DNA of 64,000 nt. Origin: Microplitis mediator. Taxonomy: Eukaryota; Arthropoda; Insecta; Hymenoptera; Braconidae. Every line of letters starts with the position of its first letter. Position 1 is the stretch's first letter. Below, piece after piece: positions 22,870-32,290 of the stretch. The notes under the pieces are model-generated. The model was not told the origin of the DNA. It did not search any database and saw nothing but the letters and a program-made list of their open reading frames with translations. Made by a program: the position numbers and the translations under genes. Location: positions 8,901,558 to 8,965,557 of the forward strand of contig NC_079978.1 in NCBI RefSeq assembly GCF_029852145.1, given 5' to 3'.

Positions 22870-24420
22870 GCAAGGGGTGGCTCCTCGTCAGAGCTAATTG
22901 TGGTGCTCTCAAGGTTAAGCGCTTCCCAGCTAACTGGCTACGAACAACAACTTCGTAATAGAAAATTAACCTGTCAACCCTTCTCGAACGAGGAAAACCC
23001 CACTGCTCATTCTGGTGATAAACAAACTGTGAGCAGAAGTAGAGGAGGTATCTCTATGCCTACTCACAGTGGGGAAAACTCTTCAGTAACTACTGGACAA
23101 CATACTGATAGCAGCGAACAATCAAGTAACAACAAAGCAACGTCATCTGGTGATAATTTGAATAATTTTGAATGCCCGCACTGTGATAACTCCTTCACTA
23201 CATGAAATTGATCTTACTAGGAAGAAACACCGCTGGCAAGAAGAGGATCTTCATCGCTTGGCTGTTGAAGAGGCTCGAGCCCCATCCACGACACAGTTTA
23301 TGAACGAGTACTTATTCGGTGAGGTGAAGACTGACCCGGTTAGCTCAGTATCGTCCATTAGCTCGATGAGAAGAAAGTCGGAGTACAAAAACCTTGTGAA
23401 ACACTATCGGGATCAGCAAAAGGATGCTGTCAATACTACACCTGAAGTTGAGATTTCGACACCTACCCACGTACCAGAAGGAAGTGAACCGAACAGCTGA
23501 AGATGCACCCAATGGGACACAAAGCAATCTACTAGAGGAAGACGGACTGAGGAAATGGTTAGAATCTGCCATTAACTACCTGAACTCCGAGGGCAAGGGA
23601 GAATCTGACAGCTTTCAGCAGTAAGGGCTGTCCTTTGCCATCAGAGTCCAGAAATCGACCTTGAACTCTGGTTCCAGACAAGGTTTCATAAGCAATCTGA
23701 GAGTGATCAAGTCCCAAAAACCAAGAGAACGCCAGAAAAGCCAATGAATCGGAGAACACGCAGACGTCATGAATACAGAGCAATCCAGTCACTTTGGTCA
23801 AAGAATATGTCAAAGGCAGCCCACAAAATCCTTGACGGTGATTCTAAGGAGCAACCGCACCCAATATTGGAGGACCAGACAGTATTTTGGGCTGATTTGC
23901 TCAAAACGCCGAGCGAGGAATTCGTGCAAGAGAGTGACCCTATTCCAGAAGTCACGAGGAAGTTTTATCGTCCTGTCACAGTAGCCGAGATTCTGAAATA
24001 CAAACCGGATCATAAAACAGCCCCTGGACCGGATGGCCTTAGGGCCAAATGTTGGTTAAATAACGTGTCAAATATGGTGAAAGCGATTATCATGAACACA
24101 ATGCTCATGTGTAGGACAATACTAATATCAAAGGAACCTGGTACAATGGACCCGGCGGAGATGGCTGATATGGTTCGTAAAGAAGTCCAAGACGCAGTAA
24201 GCCGTCAATTCTCTGTTGCTGCTAAAGAAGGATTGCCTTATCATAAAGCATCACAGGTGGTAGGCCCAAAAGTGGCCTAAAATGGGCCGGGCAAGCAAAC
24301 ATTGACCTTTTCGTGGTACCACTAAAAGTACTGAAAGGGAAACCAACGATGTCACTGCCGATCCAAAGGGATTTATTGATGTTGCAAGGCGTCAAAGAAA
24401 GTGACAGTCTCTAAGAGGCC
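22870..24420 (+). pseudogene. Decayed R2-clade LINE, N-terminal half plus 3' trailer (left arm)
   Basis: Frames at 22900-23205, 23208-23500, 23424-23624 and 23744-24280 together give the start of an R2-type single ORF, broken by frameshifts and stops. An ECPHCDNSF zinc-finger half is at about 23169, without the following His pair. The pre-RT block HEYRAIQSLWSKNMSKAAHK and KTAPGPDGL, the first RT block, are at 23764-24035. RT motifs after about residue 120 are missing: the frame jumps from a TILISKEPGTMDPAEM segment to unrelated sequence, so the catalytic RT and endonuclease were deleted. The trailer (24255-24420) matches the minus-strand segment at 41594-41280. R2 elements normally sit in 28S rDNA; no rDNA flanks are seen. 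Confidence 0.7.
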
Positions 24421-24432
24421 ACTTAAGTATAT

Positions 24433-24832
24433 CCCTCGCAAATTTGAATCACGGTGGAAACACCGTAGAAGTGTAAACACCGTGGATCCACCGGGGTTAC
24501 ACGGTGGGTTTGTTCCATTTCACCACCGGGTATACACAGTGTATCCACTGTGATTACGCGGTGTATCCACCGTGATTCCACGGTGGCTTGACCACAGTGT
24601 ATACACGGTGTTTCCACTGTGATTACGCGGTGTATTCACCGTGATTTCACGGTGGCTTTGTGCTATTTCACCACCGTGGTTCCGCGGTGTATCCACCGCG
24701 TAATCACAGTGGAAACACCGTGTATACACAGTGGTCAAGCCACCGTGGAATCACGGTGGATACACCGCGTAATCACAGTGGTAAAATGGAACAAACCCAC
24801 CGTGTTCCCACCGTGATTCAAATCTGCGAGGG
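24433..24832. mobile_element. 400-bp foldback element of CACCGTG/CACGGTG words (left arm)
   Basis: Its ends are CCCTCGCAAATTTGAATCAC and the inverse (one mismatch). Inside, CACGGTG, CACCGTG, CACAGTG and GCGGTG occur more than twenty times, arranged so that the two halves mirror each other. GC content is far above the surroundings. The ORFs on both strands are artefacts of the repeat. It is best described as a palindromic non-autonomous element; no target duplication was resolved. Confidence 0.75.
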
Positions 24833-24846
24833 TCCAAGGGTTCTGG

Positions 24847-24904
24847 ATAGATAGATAGATAGATAAATAATTAAAAAAAAAAAAATATATATATATATAT
24901 TTTG
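24847..24904. repeat. GATA, poly-A and TA simple repeats
   Basis: (GATA)n, then about 13 A and a (TA)n run. Repeat lengths differ slightly from the right arm. Confidence 0.85.
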
Positions 24905-25911
24905 AAAAGGTACAAATACCTATATGTGTGTGTGTGTGCGTACGCGTATGCGTGCACTTTGATGTAAAGTGTATCAAGGAAATAAACTAAGACGTCATGT
25001 CGTTTACTTCGTCTAAGCGACTTATGACTTTCGAATATTATTCCTGATACTAAATAAGAACAAGAGTTTAAAAACTCTTAAAGAGGGCAAATAAACAACT
25101 CTCCCCAAATAAGACGTCGGGGCTAGAGAAAAATGCATTTGGGGTGTGTGTGTGTGTGTGCGTGTGCGTGCGCGCATATATATATTATTAATAAATGAAC
25201 AATGTTCATATAAAGATTGGCGTACTTGTGCATTAAGAATTCCTTAAAAAGATACTTTAATTGGTTAATAAAGTGAAGTGTAGCCCAATCTTGTGGGCCA
25301 AGGCGCTACACAAGCCAGAGTAGCTACACATGCGATAGTGGAGCTAAGACTTCAAAAGAATACTATGATTCTGTGGACTCAAGAAAGTTACACAGACCTG
25401 AATTAGTATTCAATCAGACGTTTAGAGGCTTAGAAACCTCAAGTACCACGATCTTGTGGACCCATCAGGGCTACACAAGCCTGAGCGGGTACTTCTCAGC
25501 CGTCCCGAGTCTCTTCCTTAGGAAAAACAACTTTTAAGTTGAATAGGAGAGACATAGGTCAGGAAAGGCACTCTACTTTATTGCTTCTACGCAAATAATT
25601 CTGGTGAAAGTAACTTAAGAGAAACGGCGCATGTTTACTTCGGAGGCTTCTAGGCCGCCCCAATCTGAAAATGAGCATGTTATAATTTGTACTTGTACAA
25701 CGCTGTGGACCTCTGTTACGAAAACTACGAGCAGGAAGTAATGAAGTGGAATGTAGCAGCTAATGTGCAAGTATGTTCTAGTGGGGCAGAACAGAACGCA
25801 TATCGGCTTGGGCGGGCAGCCCAACGCTGCCAACCCTAAAGGTGATTCCAATCACTCGAAATACATGGAAAAACTTGAATGATTGTTGAATATATAATAG
25901 TGAAACATAAG
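24905..25911. other. Region upstream of the R1-like LINE (left arm)
   Basis: It holds (TG)n runs at about 24926 and 25143. Between 25265 and 25500 the words CTTGTGG and CTACACA(A/T)G recur. A diverged copy of the 24940-25040 stretch is at about 36050-36170 in reverse orientation, so this is also repeat DNA. No gene is seen. Confidence 0.4.
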
Positions 25912-26097
25912 GCCTGCTCCCTTCGGGGGCAGGCATTTCACTTTAATCGATTTTGAATATATAAGTGATTAACTAGCTTTATGTCCTGCAACATAAAGCG
26001 AAATTTTTCACTTTAATCGATTTTAATTGATTATACGTGGATTTACTGTCTTATGGTCCCTGGGCCTGAGGCAGTTTTTTTCACTTTAATCGATTTT
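25912..26097 (+). repeat. Three stem-loops each followed by a 19-nt repeat (left arm)
   Basis: The 19-mer TTTCACTTTAATCGATTTT stands at 25936, 26006 and 26079 (spacing 70 and 73 bp). A different hairpin precedes each one: 25912-25934 (GCCTGC...GCAGGC with a CCC-TTCG-GGG tip), 25977-25998 (perfect CTTTATGT/ACATAAAG) and 26045-26075 (ACTGTCTTA/TGAGGCAGT with G-U pairs). Stem sequences differ while structure and position are kept. It lies 290 bp before the first LINE ORF, so it may be part of that element's leader. Confidence 0.7.
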
Positions 26098-26389
26098 TTG
26101 AATGCAATGATAGTCAAAGCTATTATATGTCGACAGTGGACTGATACCACCTCCAATAGGCCCAGGCCCTGCAAAAATTTTTGATTATCCTAAAATTGTG
26201 AAAGCAATACGTATAAAAATTTCTCAGGGGAAACTTGTCTAAGTATCAGCCCACAGACAAAACTTAACCCTATCCTTCCCTCTCCAAAACACTAATCACG
26301 CTTTTATCTTTCACAGGTAGCAGCCACACCAAACTTTCTTCCCTACAGGTACAACCAAGAGTTTAGCGACTCAAACAGCAAAAATAACC

Positions 26390-27888
26390 ATGGCTTTCTC
26401 CTCTCATGATAAATTATCCGCATTGGACCGGCATTCGGATTATGCGGGATCGGTCCGCATGGGAGGGGAATCCCATGGTGATCTTAAAACAATTGAAGAC
26501 ACCTGGACAACACCATCATCATCATCGACGACGACGACCAACACCACGCTCATTCAAAGGAGTGCCAGAGTGGCAAGCCGTGTTGTCGCTGAAAATTTGA
26601 TCGCTAAGCCCCCTGGTACTTCCGTTAATCGTCGGCATGAGAATCGGGAAACGCGGACGCGCACGGGTAAAATCACGCGACCAAATAAACTAGTAAACGC
26701 GAATCGGGATTCAACACTTAAAGTAGATTCAGTAGTAAACGGTACACATTGTTCGCGGGGCACAAGCCGTGGGCTCGCAATAGGAGAAGAAACAATAGAA
26801 GGGCTCGGTACGGTAAACGAAACTCAACCCCCCCCCCCCCCATTCCGACAACAGTAGAGAGAGAAGGAGGTGAGAGAGGATTCAACGCGGATGGTCTTCG
26901 AGTCTTGCAGGTGAACTTGCGAAACGATAAGGCGGGAACACTGGAGACAGGTGCCTTGTGGGAGGAGGAACGTATTGATGTCCTTCTTCTGCAAGAGCCA
27001 TACGCAGTTGCAAGTAATAAATGTTTCAACATACCCGGTTTTGGCAGCAATGTACAAATTGCTGCTACAACCGGGGAGAGGCCATTTGCGGCAATTTGTC
27101 TAACTAATCCAAAGTACAGAATGATACACATTTCGCAACTAAGCACCGCGCACTGCGTATGTGCTCAAATTGTGGGTCCAGGCATGTCTCTCTATGTGGT
27201 ATCGTCATACTTCCAGTGTCGAGACGAAATAGAAATTCACATCACGCAATTAGAAAAGGTAGCACAGGCACTAAGGGGAAACAAAGTTTGATTTCGGATG
27301 GACGCGAACGCTAGATCAATTAGATGGGGCCCAGAAACAAATGAAAAGGGAGAAATACTAGAGGATTTTATAGATGACTATGGGTTAGAGATTTTAAATG
27401 TAAAAAGGGAGGGTCCAACTTATTCTTGGGTTTCAGGGGAGTCATACATAGACGTTACCTTAGCCACCCCAAAACTTGCACGGTACGTACGGGACTGGTC
27501 CATCAAACGCGAGTGGGTGCAAAGTACCGACCACTATGCGATCGATATCAGCCTAGGAATTCCAAGAGATCGGGAGGGTCTCGATGGGGCGGATCCCAAG
27601 CGATTCAACCTTGCGTTGGCCGACTGGGAAAAGTTCCGCGAGAAACTACCAGAACTCACAAAAGTGAATCTTGAGGGCCTAGCGCTGGAAAAGGTCGAGG
27701 ACGTGGAAAAGTATACCGATGCACTTACTAAAACCATTATAGAATCATGTAAATTTGCTATCCCGCGGAAGAAGCCACACGTAAAGTCATACCCGTGGTG
27801 GACCAGGGAACTGACAAAAGAAAAGAGAGTAGTTTACAAAGCTAGAAGGGGATTCCAGAGGGAGACAGACGAAGGAATAAAGAGCTAG
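26390..27888 (+). pseudogene. ORF1 remnant fused to AP endonuclease domain of the LINE (left arm)
   Basis: Residues 1-145 (26390-26830) are a Ser/Thr/Arg-rich stretch with no zinc knuckles, as expected for an ORF1 N-terminus. A C run at 26828-26841 is 14 long and breaks the frame; in the right arm it is 12 long and the frame runs on. The endonuclease follows: VNLRND, LLLQEPY (catalytic Glu), then an in-frame TGA at 27289-27291, then MDANARS, SYIDVTLA and STDHYAI (the C-terminal Asp-His pair). The usual GD before the NAR block is damaged at the stop. The frame ends at 27888, before the RT, because the linker region is deleted. Confidence 0.7.
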
Positions 27889-27926
27889 GAGTTTTCCCTA
27901 CCGCATGGAAAGAGGGTGGGATTATC

Positions 27927-29621
27927 ATGCTCCTTAAGAGCAGTGACAAAGACGCGAGTGACCCAAAATCTTATAGGCCAATATGTTTACTTTTGGTTAT
28001 CGGGAAGGTATTTGAAAGATTGCTAAAGTCGAGACTCACCACCACAGTCTTAGCTGGGGATAAGATCTCCAGTCAACAATTTGGTTTCATGGCCAAAAGG
28101 TTGACTGAAGATGCAATCGTTGAGATGCGCTGCTTGCTACATTCGACAACAGAGAATCTGGCAATCGGACTTCTCTTCGATATTTCTGGCGCCTTCGACA
28201 ACGTGTGGTGGCCGCGAGTACTCGAGGGATTAAAGAAACGGGAATGCCCCAAAAATGTTTACAGGGTAGTGCAGAGTTACTTTGAGGATAGGAAAGTCGG
28301 TCTGTCATGGGGATTCGGGTGGGAAAAGAAAAAGCCAACAAGGGGATGTCCACAGAGATCAGTCGTAGGGCCACTATTTTGGAACATTATGTTCGACGAC
28401 TTACTCAAAGAATTAGAATCATCAGATCACGGGAGTAAATTTGTAGCCTATGCTGACGACCTCCTCGTCATCATAGAGGGAACTTCACGAGTGGACATCG
28501 AAAGGAAAGCACAAGGGACGGTGGATTCGATACTGGAATGGTGTCGTTCCGCGAAACTCACGCTGTCGGAGTCCAAGACCGAAGCGATATTCCTCAAGAG
28601 GGATTACACCCGACGCGGTCCACGCAAGGACAAAGGTCCGTACCCCTATGAAGCGAAAAGACAGAAAAAGCCCAAGTATGATTCAAAGCCACCGAAAATC
28701 GTAATAGGTAAAACAAAGATAGCATTCAAAAAGAGCGTTAGATACTTAGGGGTACACTTCGACCAGGACCTCAAACCAACCACACACATAAAGACAAGGC
28801 GCGCGAAATTAGACAAAACTTTTGGTCGTTTACGCCGTCTCGCACGGACTGAATGGGGACTGCGCTTTCCGGCTATGTCCACCATCTACAAGGGCTACTT
28901 CCTGCCCGTTGTCACTTATGCGGCAGCAGGCTGGAGTGACTTATGTGGAGTGGAGGAATGGAAGGCTCTTAGGGCCCTGCAACGTCGAGCCCTGATTGCG
29001 ATGACGTGTTCATACAAGACGGCATCGTATGAGGGACTTTGTGTAGTTGCAGGGGCAGTGCCCATTCGGCTTGTGATTGACGAACGTTGCGCCCGCTACA
29101 ATCTTCGTACTGGCAAACAGGCAACCCTTGGAACCGTGACCGTGCAGCCAGATGACGAAGAAGGCCTTGTCTCCCTTAGAAAAGAAACCATTCGCAGATG
29201 GCAAGAACAGTGGTCCACAACGGAAAACGGACGTATGACATTTAACTTCTTCCCAGACGTTACTGAACGTCTAGCGAGCAAACACATCAGTCCTAACTTC
29301 TGGCTTACCCAGATGTTAACCGGTCATGGCTGTTTTAAGGATAGACTCTTCAAGTACGGACTCGCAAAGGATCGAAAATGCCCGAAATGCAACAAAGGGT
29401 GGGATACCGTTCAGCACTTACTGCTAAAATGCACCGAGTTCGAGCCTCAGCGTGAGGTGCTCCAGAGCATAGAAGGGTGGGGCACGAAGTGGCCACAAAT
29501 TGGGCGTGTTCTTGTCACCCCAAATTCCTTTAAAGTCTTTAATGGTTTCAGCAAAGATTGCCTCCACCAAAAACTCAGCAGCCAGTTCCAACACAGAGAA
29601 GAAGGAGGAGAGGAGTACTAG
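27927..29621 (+). CDS. R1-clade LINE reverse transcriptase ORF (left arm)
   Basis: A 564-residue open frame. RT motif A is FDISGAF (Asp about 85), motif B is CPQRSVVGPLFWNIMFDDLL (about 141; Arg replaces the usual Gly), motif C is AYADD (about 174-178), and motif E is RYLGVHFD. A C-terminal CPKCNKGW...H....C knuckle lies near residue 480. The enzyme would copy LINE RNA at a nicked target. It lacks its own endonuclease in frame because of the upstream deletion, and the open frame actually begins before the ATG at 27927. Right-arm counterpart: 47231-45537, with one residue difference near position 23. Confidence 0.8.
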   Translation: MLLKSSDKDASDPKSYRPICLLLVIGKVFERLLKSRLTTTVLAGDKISSQQFGFMAKRLTEDAIVEMRCLLHSTTENLAIGLLFDISGAFDNVWWPRVLEGLKKRECPKNVYRVVQSYFEDRKVGLSWGFGWEKKKPTRGCPQRSVVGPLFWNIMFDDLLKELESSDHGSKFVAYADDLLVIIEGTSRVDIERKAQGTVDSILEWCRSAKLTLSESKTEAIFLKRDYTRRGPRKDKGPYPYEAKRQKKPKYDSKPPKIVIGKTKIAFKKSVRYLGVHFDQDLKPTTHIKTRRAKLDKTFGRLRRLARTEWGLRFPAMSTIYKGYFLPVVTYAAAGWSDLCGVEEWKALRALQRRALIAMTCSYKTASYEGLCVVAGAVPIRLVIDERCARYNLRTGKQATLGTVTVQPDDEEGLVSLRKETIRRWQEQWSTTENGRMTFNFFPDVTERLASKHISPNFWLTQMLTGHGCFKDRLFKYGLAKDRKCPKCNKGWDTVQHLLLKCTEFEPQREVLQSIEGWGTKWPQIGRVLVTPNSFKVFNGFSKDCLHQKLSSQFQHREEGGEEY

Positions 29622-30156
29622 ACCGCGGTTTAACTGGCATCCACCCAGGTGTTGTCGGAGCATCTGGGCATACAGAACTCTGGGTGTACAGAACTCACGA
29701 TTTGTGAGGACTCTGTGCATCTCGGGTGTCAGTCCGAAGTTAGGTAAGTGTGAGAATGTGTGAAGAATGGACGAATGAATGAAAACAAAACTGGGTGTCT
29801 TCTTCGGGAGGCAGGGGAAAGAGTACCACGCCCCCTCTTGACCAAGTGTTATGTCGACCAATACAAAATTGGTACTATGGGGGGCCCATTCCAAGCCCCA
29901 CTTCGACCAGAGTCTCTTTATTTCTTGAGATGGGAAGAGTGCTGTGGGCCCACGTGAGGTCGGACTCGTAGTGGCTGTGGTTAGATACCACACGTAATGA
30001 GGATTTTTGATTATACCTCCGGTAAATGTCCACTTTTGGTTTCGGCCGAGAGTGTCGCTTAAAGTGTAGAAAAGATGGGATTTCGCAACGCGAGTGTGCC
30101 CAAAAGGGTGAGGTCTCGGCTTCCGGTTGGCGGAGGCGGACTTAGGTCCACGTTAC

Positions 30157-30172
30157 ATTAATTAATTAATTA
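30157..30172. repeat. (TTAA)n 3' tail of the LINE (left arm)
   Basis: Four TTAA-type units end the 3' UTR, directly before the gag pseudogene. Simple-repeat tails are common in R1-clade elements. Confidence 0.5.
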
Positions 30173-31119
30173 AAGCATCACAGAAAGAAGTTGTTGGTAT
30201 CTTCGCTGGAGAGATGAATGAAGCTATCAAAGAAATCAAATCTACAATTGCGTCAGCACCTATGAAGCCAAACCTGCAAACATACGCCAATGTCTCAGCA
30301 AGGGGCGCTACAATAGCCAGGCCGCCAGCATCTGATGGCGCCTACCTGCCAAAGACAAATACTGTCGAATTCACTATTGTACCGATGATTGGGTTTACGG
30401 ATAAATTTCGTACATTAACCGATATCCTGAACAAATTTCAAGCAACGATTAAACCAGTTAACTATAGCCTACTTGCGCAACGTTAGATTCGCCTACACAC
30501 TAAAGCCGTGAAAGTGATTGCTGAGACAGTTGATTTAGGCAAATCGCAGCAAGCAGAAGAATTAAAAAGAGTCGGGTTATGTATCGAAGTGAGAGAGAAG
30601 CTGAAGCCGAGATTGATTATTCGCGGAATACCATCTGATACAGCGCCTAAGAGTCTAGTAGACACGATTGTTACAGCAAATTTACCAAGTGTCAATCCTG
30701 AAGAGGTGAAGCTTGTCTACATGTACCCAGTAAGACCGAACCGCACTTCTACAAGCTCTGTGATTGAGACGAACGCCAAAAACAGAAACGAGCTAATCCG
30801 ACAGGAAAGAATCTACGTCGGCTATGCTTGTCGCAGGGTTGATGATCATATCATAATCAAGCAATGCTATCGATGTCTAGATTTTGGCCATATCGCAAAA
30901 GATTGTCAGAGGCCTTCAGTATGCGCTAACTGCTCAGGTGATCATGCTACGAGAGAATGCCAAAACAATACAGCACTAAAGTTTCGTAATTGCTGTTCAG
31001 CCAAAATGGACGATATATCTCATTCTGCCCTGGATGCAACGAAATGCAACATCATAAAAAAGCGCGTCGAAGCCAAGGCACGGAGTATAGACTGTGTCTA
31101 TAATGGAAAGTGTGCGTAA
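30173..31119 (+). pseudogene. LINE ORF1 (gag-like) with CCHC knuckles, one stop (left arm)
   Basis: One frame runs from 30173 to 31119 with a single in-frame TAG at 30484-30486. The C-terminal half has zinc knuckles CYRCLDFGHIAKDC and CANCSGDHATREC, and a third that is incomplete (its first Cys position is shifted). The preceding LIIRGIPSDT block is an RRM-like gag fold seen in R1/jockey ORF1. The start is truncated by the (TTAA)n tail. Whether it belonged to the RT ORF at 32291-34572 cannot be decided. Confidence 0.75.
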
Positions 31120-31138
31120 TATGAACGTGCAATGAGGA

Positions 31139-31272
31139 GCGAATATACCGGTGCTACTCTCTCCCAGAGTAGTGCTCTTCAGGCTCAGCGATGAGCAATT
31201 AACCGGTTACGGCACCCATCACCGTAATATAATTGAGGCAGGGAGCGACACCCCGCCGATGCTTGCACGGCC
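31139..31272 (+). pseudogene. R2-clade N-terminal fragment (left arm)
   Basis: One frame reads VVLFRLSDEQLTGYGTHHRN, matching VVLSRLSASQLTGYEQQLRN at the start of the R2-clade pseudogene at 22890. Only about 45 codons remain before the MITE. Confidence 0.55.
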
Positions 31273-31419
31273 CTGATTAAAAAAAAGCGATTCAAAACGA
31301 TAAGCAATGTTAAATGCCCATAAGAAGAGGGATTCAAAAGTATTCAAGGTATTCAAAAGCATTAAAAAGTATTTAAAATTTTTTATTTCGAATCGTTTTA
31401 AATCGCTTTTTTTAATCAG
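31273..31419. mobile_element. 147-bp MITE (left arm)
   Basis: The ends CTGATTAAAAAAAAGCGATT and its inverse give 28-bp inverted repeats. Internally, TATTCAAAAG-type words also mirror. No target duplication was resolved. Confidence 0.75.
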
Positions 31420-31537
31420 AGGGGTGCCTTGATGTTTAAATAAACGTCAACGAATCGGCCACCAACAACAACATGGTGAATGTCTCCAACCTCCTATGAT
31501 AAGGAGTAATCTCACTAGGAATAATGTATACACAAAT

Positions 31538-32081
31538 GTAAAAATGTATACACAGGGGCAGATATCACTATATCTTCCTTTTGTGAGAACATTTCTTGGA
31601 ATAGTGATATTATAAACACTTTTACTTTCAATTCTACTTTAAATTCTACTCAGGATTGTAATCCGGGACTTGACGAAGTACTAATGCCACCTAGAGAAGA
31701 ACCCGTGCCGAGAGTTGTTTTGCCCTCTTTAAGAGTTTTACCCTTATCGTTATTGTGGCCATTTGGCTTATTCTATTAAGATTCCGCATGAGTGTTGGAT
31801 TCCAAGAACCCCGGCTTATGAGCGGCCTCTGTAACCTATATCAGCAACTTACCTGTCCGGCGAATGTCCCTGGTTCGGGTACTTATTGCGGAACTATCAG
31901 AACCATCGCCCCTAAGTAGTGAAAATAAAGATTAACCCCTTAAACTAGGATTTGATGTCTGAGTTTCTCAAGCTGTCCCAAGCGAGCACTCTCGCAGCAT
32001 GTTTGGCCCTACGGTTTACGGGCTTTGAGGTGCTCTAGGGCATGTGATTACTTGTTCAGCTTTTTTATTTTTCGATCTTTT
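31538..32081. other. Unassigned spacer sequence
   Basis: This is single-copy within the window. It has moderate GC content and no recognisable domain. An AATAAA lies at about 31925. Confidence 0.35.
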
Positions 32082-32290
32082 TTAACTTCCCGCTAAGAAA
32101 ATCGACGATTTTCTAAAAATTGGGAAGTTGTTGTTTTCACACCGATTTTCGAAAGTCGAGTTTTCATCCGATGTCGACGTTTTGAGGTCCTAGGAAGCTA
32201 TTCTGACTATTTTCAGAATGATGTCCGAGTGTATGTATGTATGTATGTATGTATGTATGTATGTATGTATGTATGTATATATATATATCG
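32082..32290. repeat. ACTTCCCGCT repeat, copy 3, left part
   Basis: It starts TTAACTTCCCGCTAAGAAAA and runs to a (TATG)n/(TA)n microsatellite at 32228-32290, where a LINE interrupts it. The family continues at 34890. Confidence 0.75.

Larger units (their letters stand above)
26390..30172 (+). mobile_element. R1-clade LINE with internal deletions (left arm)
   Basis: In order: an ORF1 remnant joined directly to the ORF2 endonuclease, a deletion, the reverse transcriptase, a CCHC tail, a roughly 530-bp 3' UTR, and a terminal (TTAA)n tail at 30157-30172. R1-type elements encode a gag-like ORF1 and an ORF2 with AP endonuclease plus RT. Both arms carry the same deletions, so they predate the inverted duplication. 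The true 5' end is not resolved and may reach to about 25880. Confidence 0.75.
15867..31537. repeat. Left arm of the large inverted duplication
   Basis: This segment is the reverse complement of 43621-56005. Minus the 3,277-bp insertion and one 8-bp target copy it is 12,386 bp, against 12,385 bp on the right. Differences I can see are single substitutions (e.g. a Leu/Ser change in the RT at about 27990, one at about 23910) and homopolymer length changes (a C run of 14 versus 12 near 26828). Outer breakpoint 15867/56005; inner breakpoint 31537/43621. Contents are listed separately. Confidence 0.9.

Noticed and set aside
24423..24854. His/Thr-rich ORFs on both strands, possible repeat protein or CRISPR-like array
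   Set aside because: The repeats are palindromic CACGGTG words with irregular spacing inside a mirrored element; there are no constant repeats with unique spacers and the context is a eukaryotic transposon cluster.
26749..27146. Large antisense ORFs over the LINE endonuclease
   Set aside because: They are shadows of the coding strand; motifs are found only on the sense strand.
31538..32081. Possible host coding exon in GC-richer spacer
   Set aside because: No sustained reading frame or recognisable motif was found.
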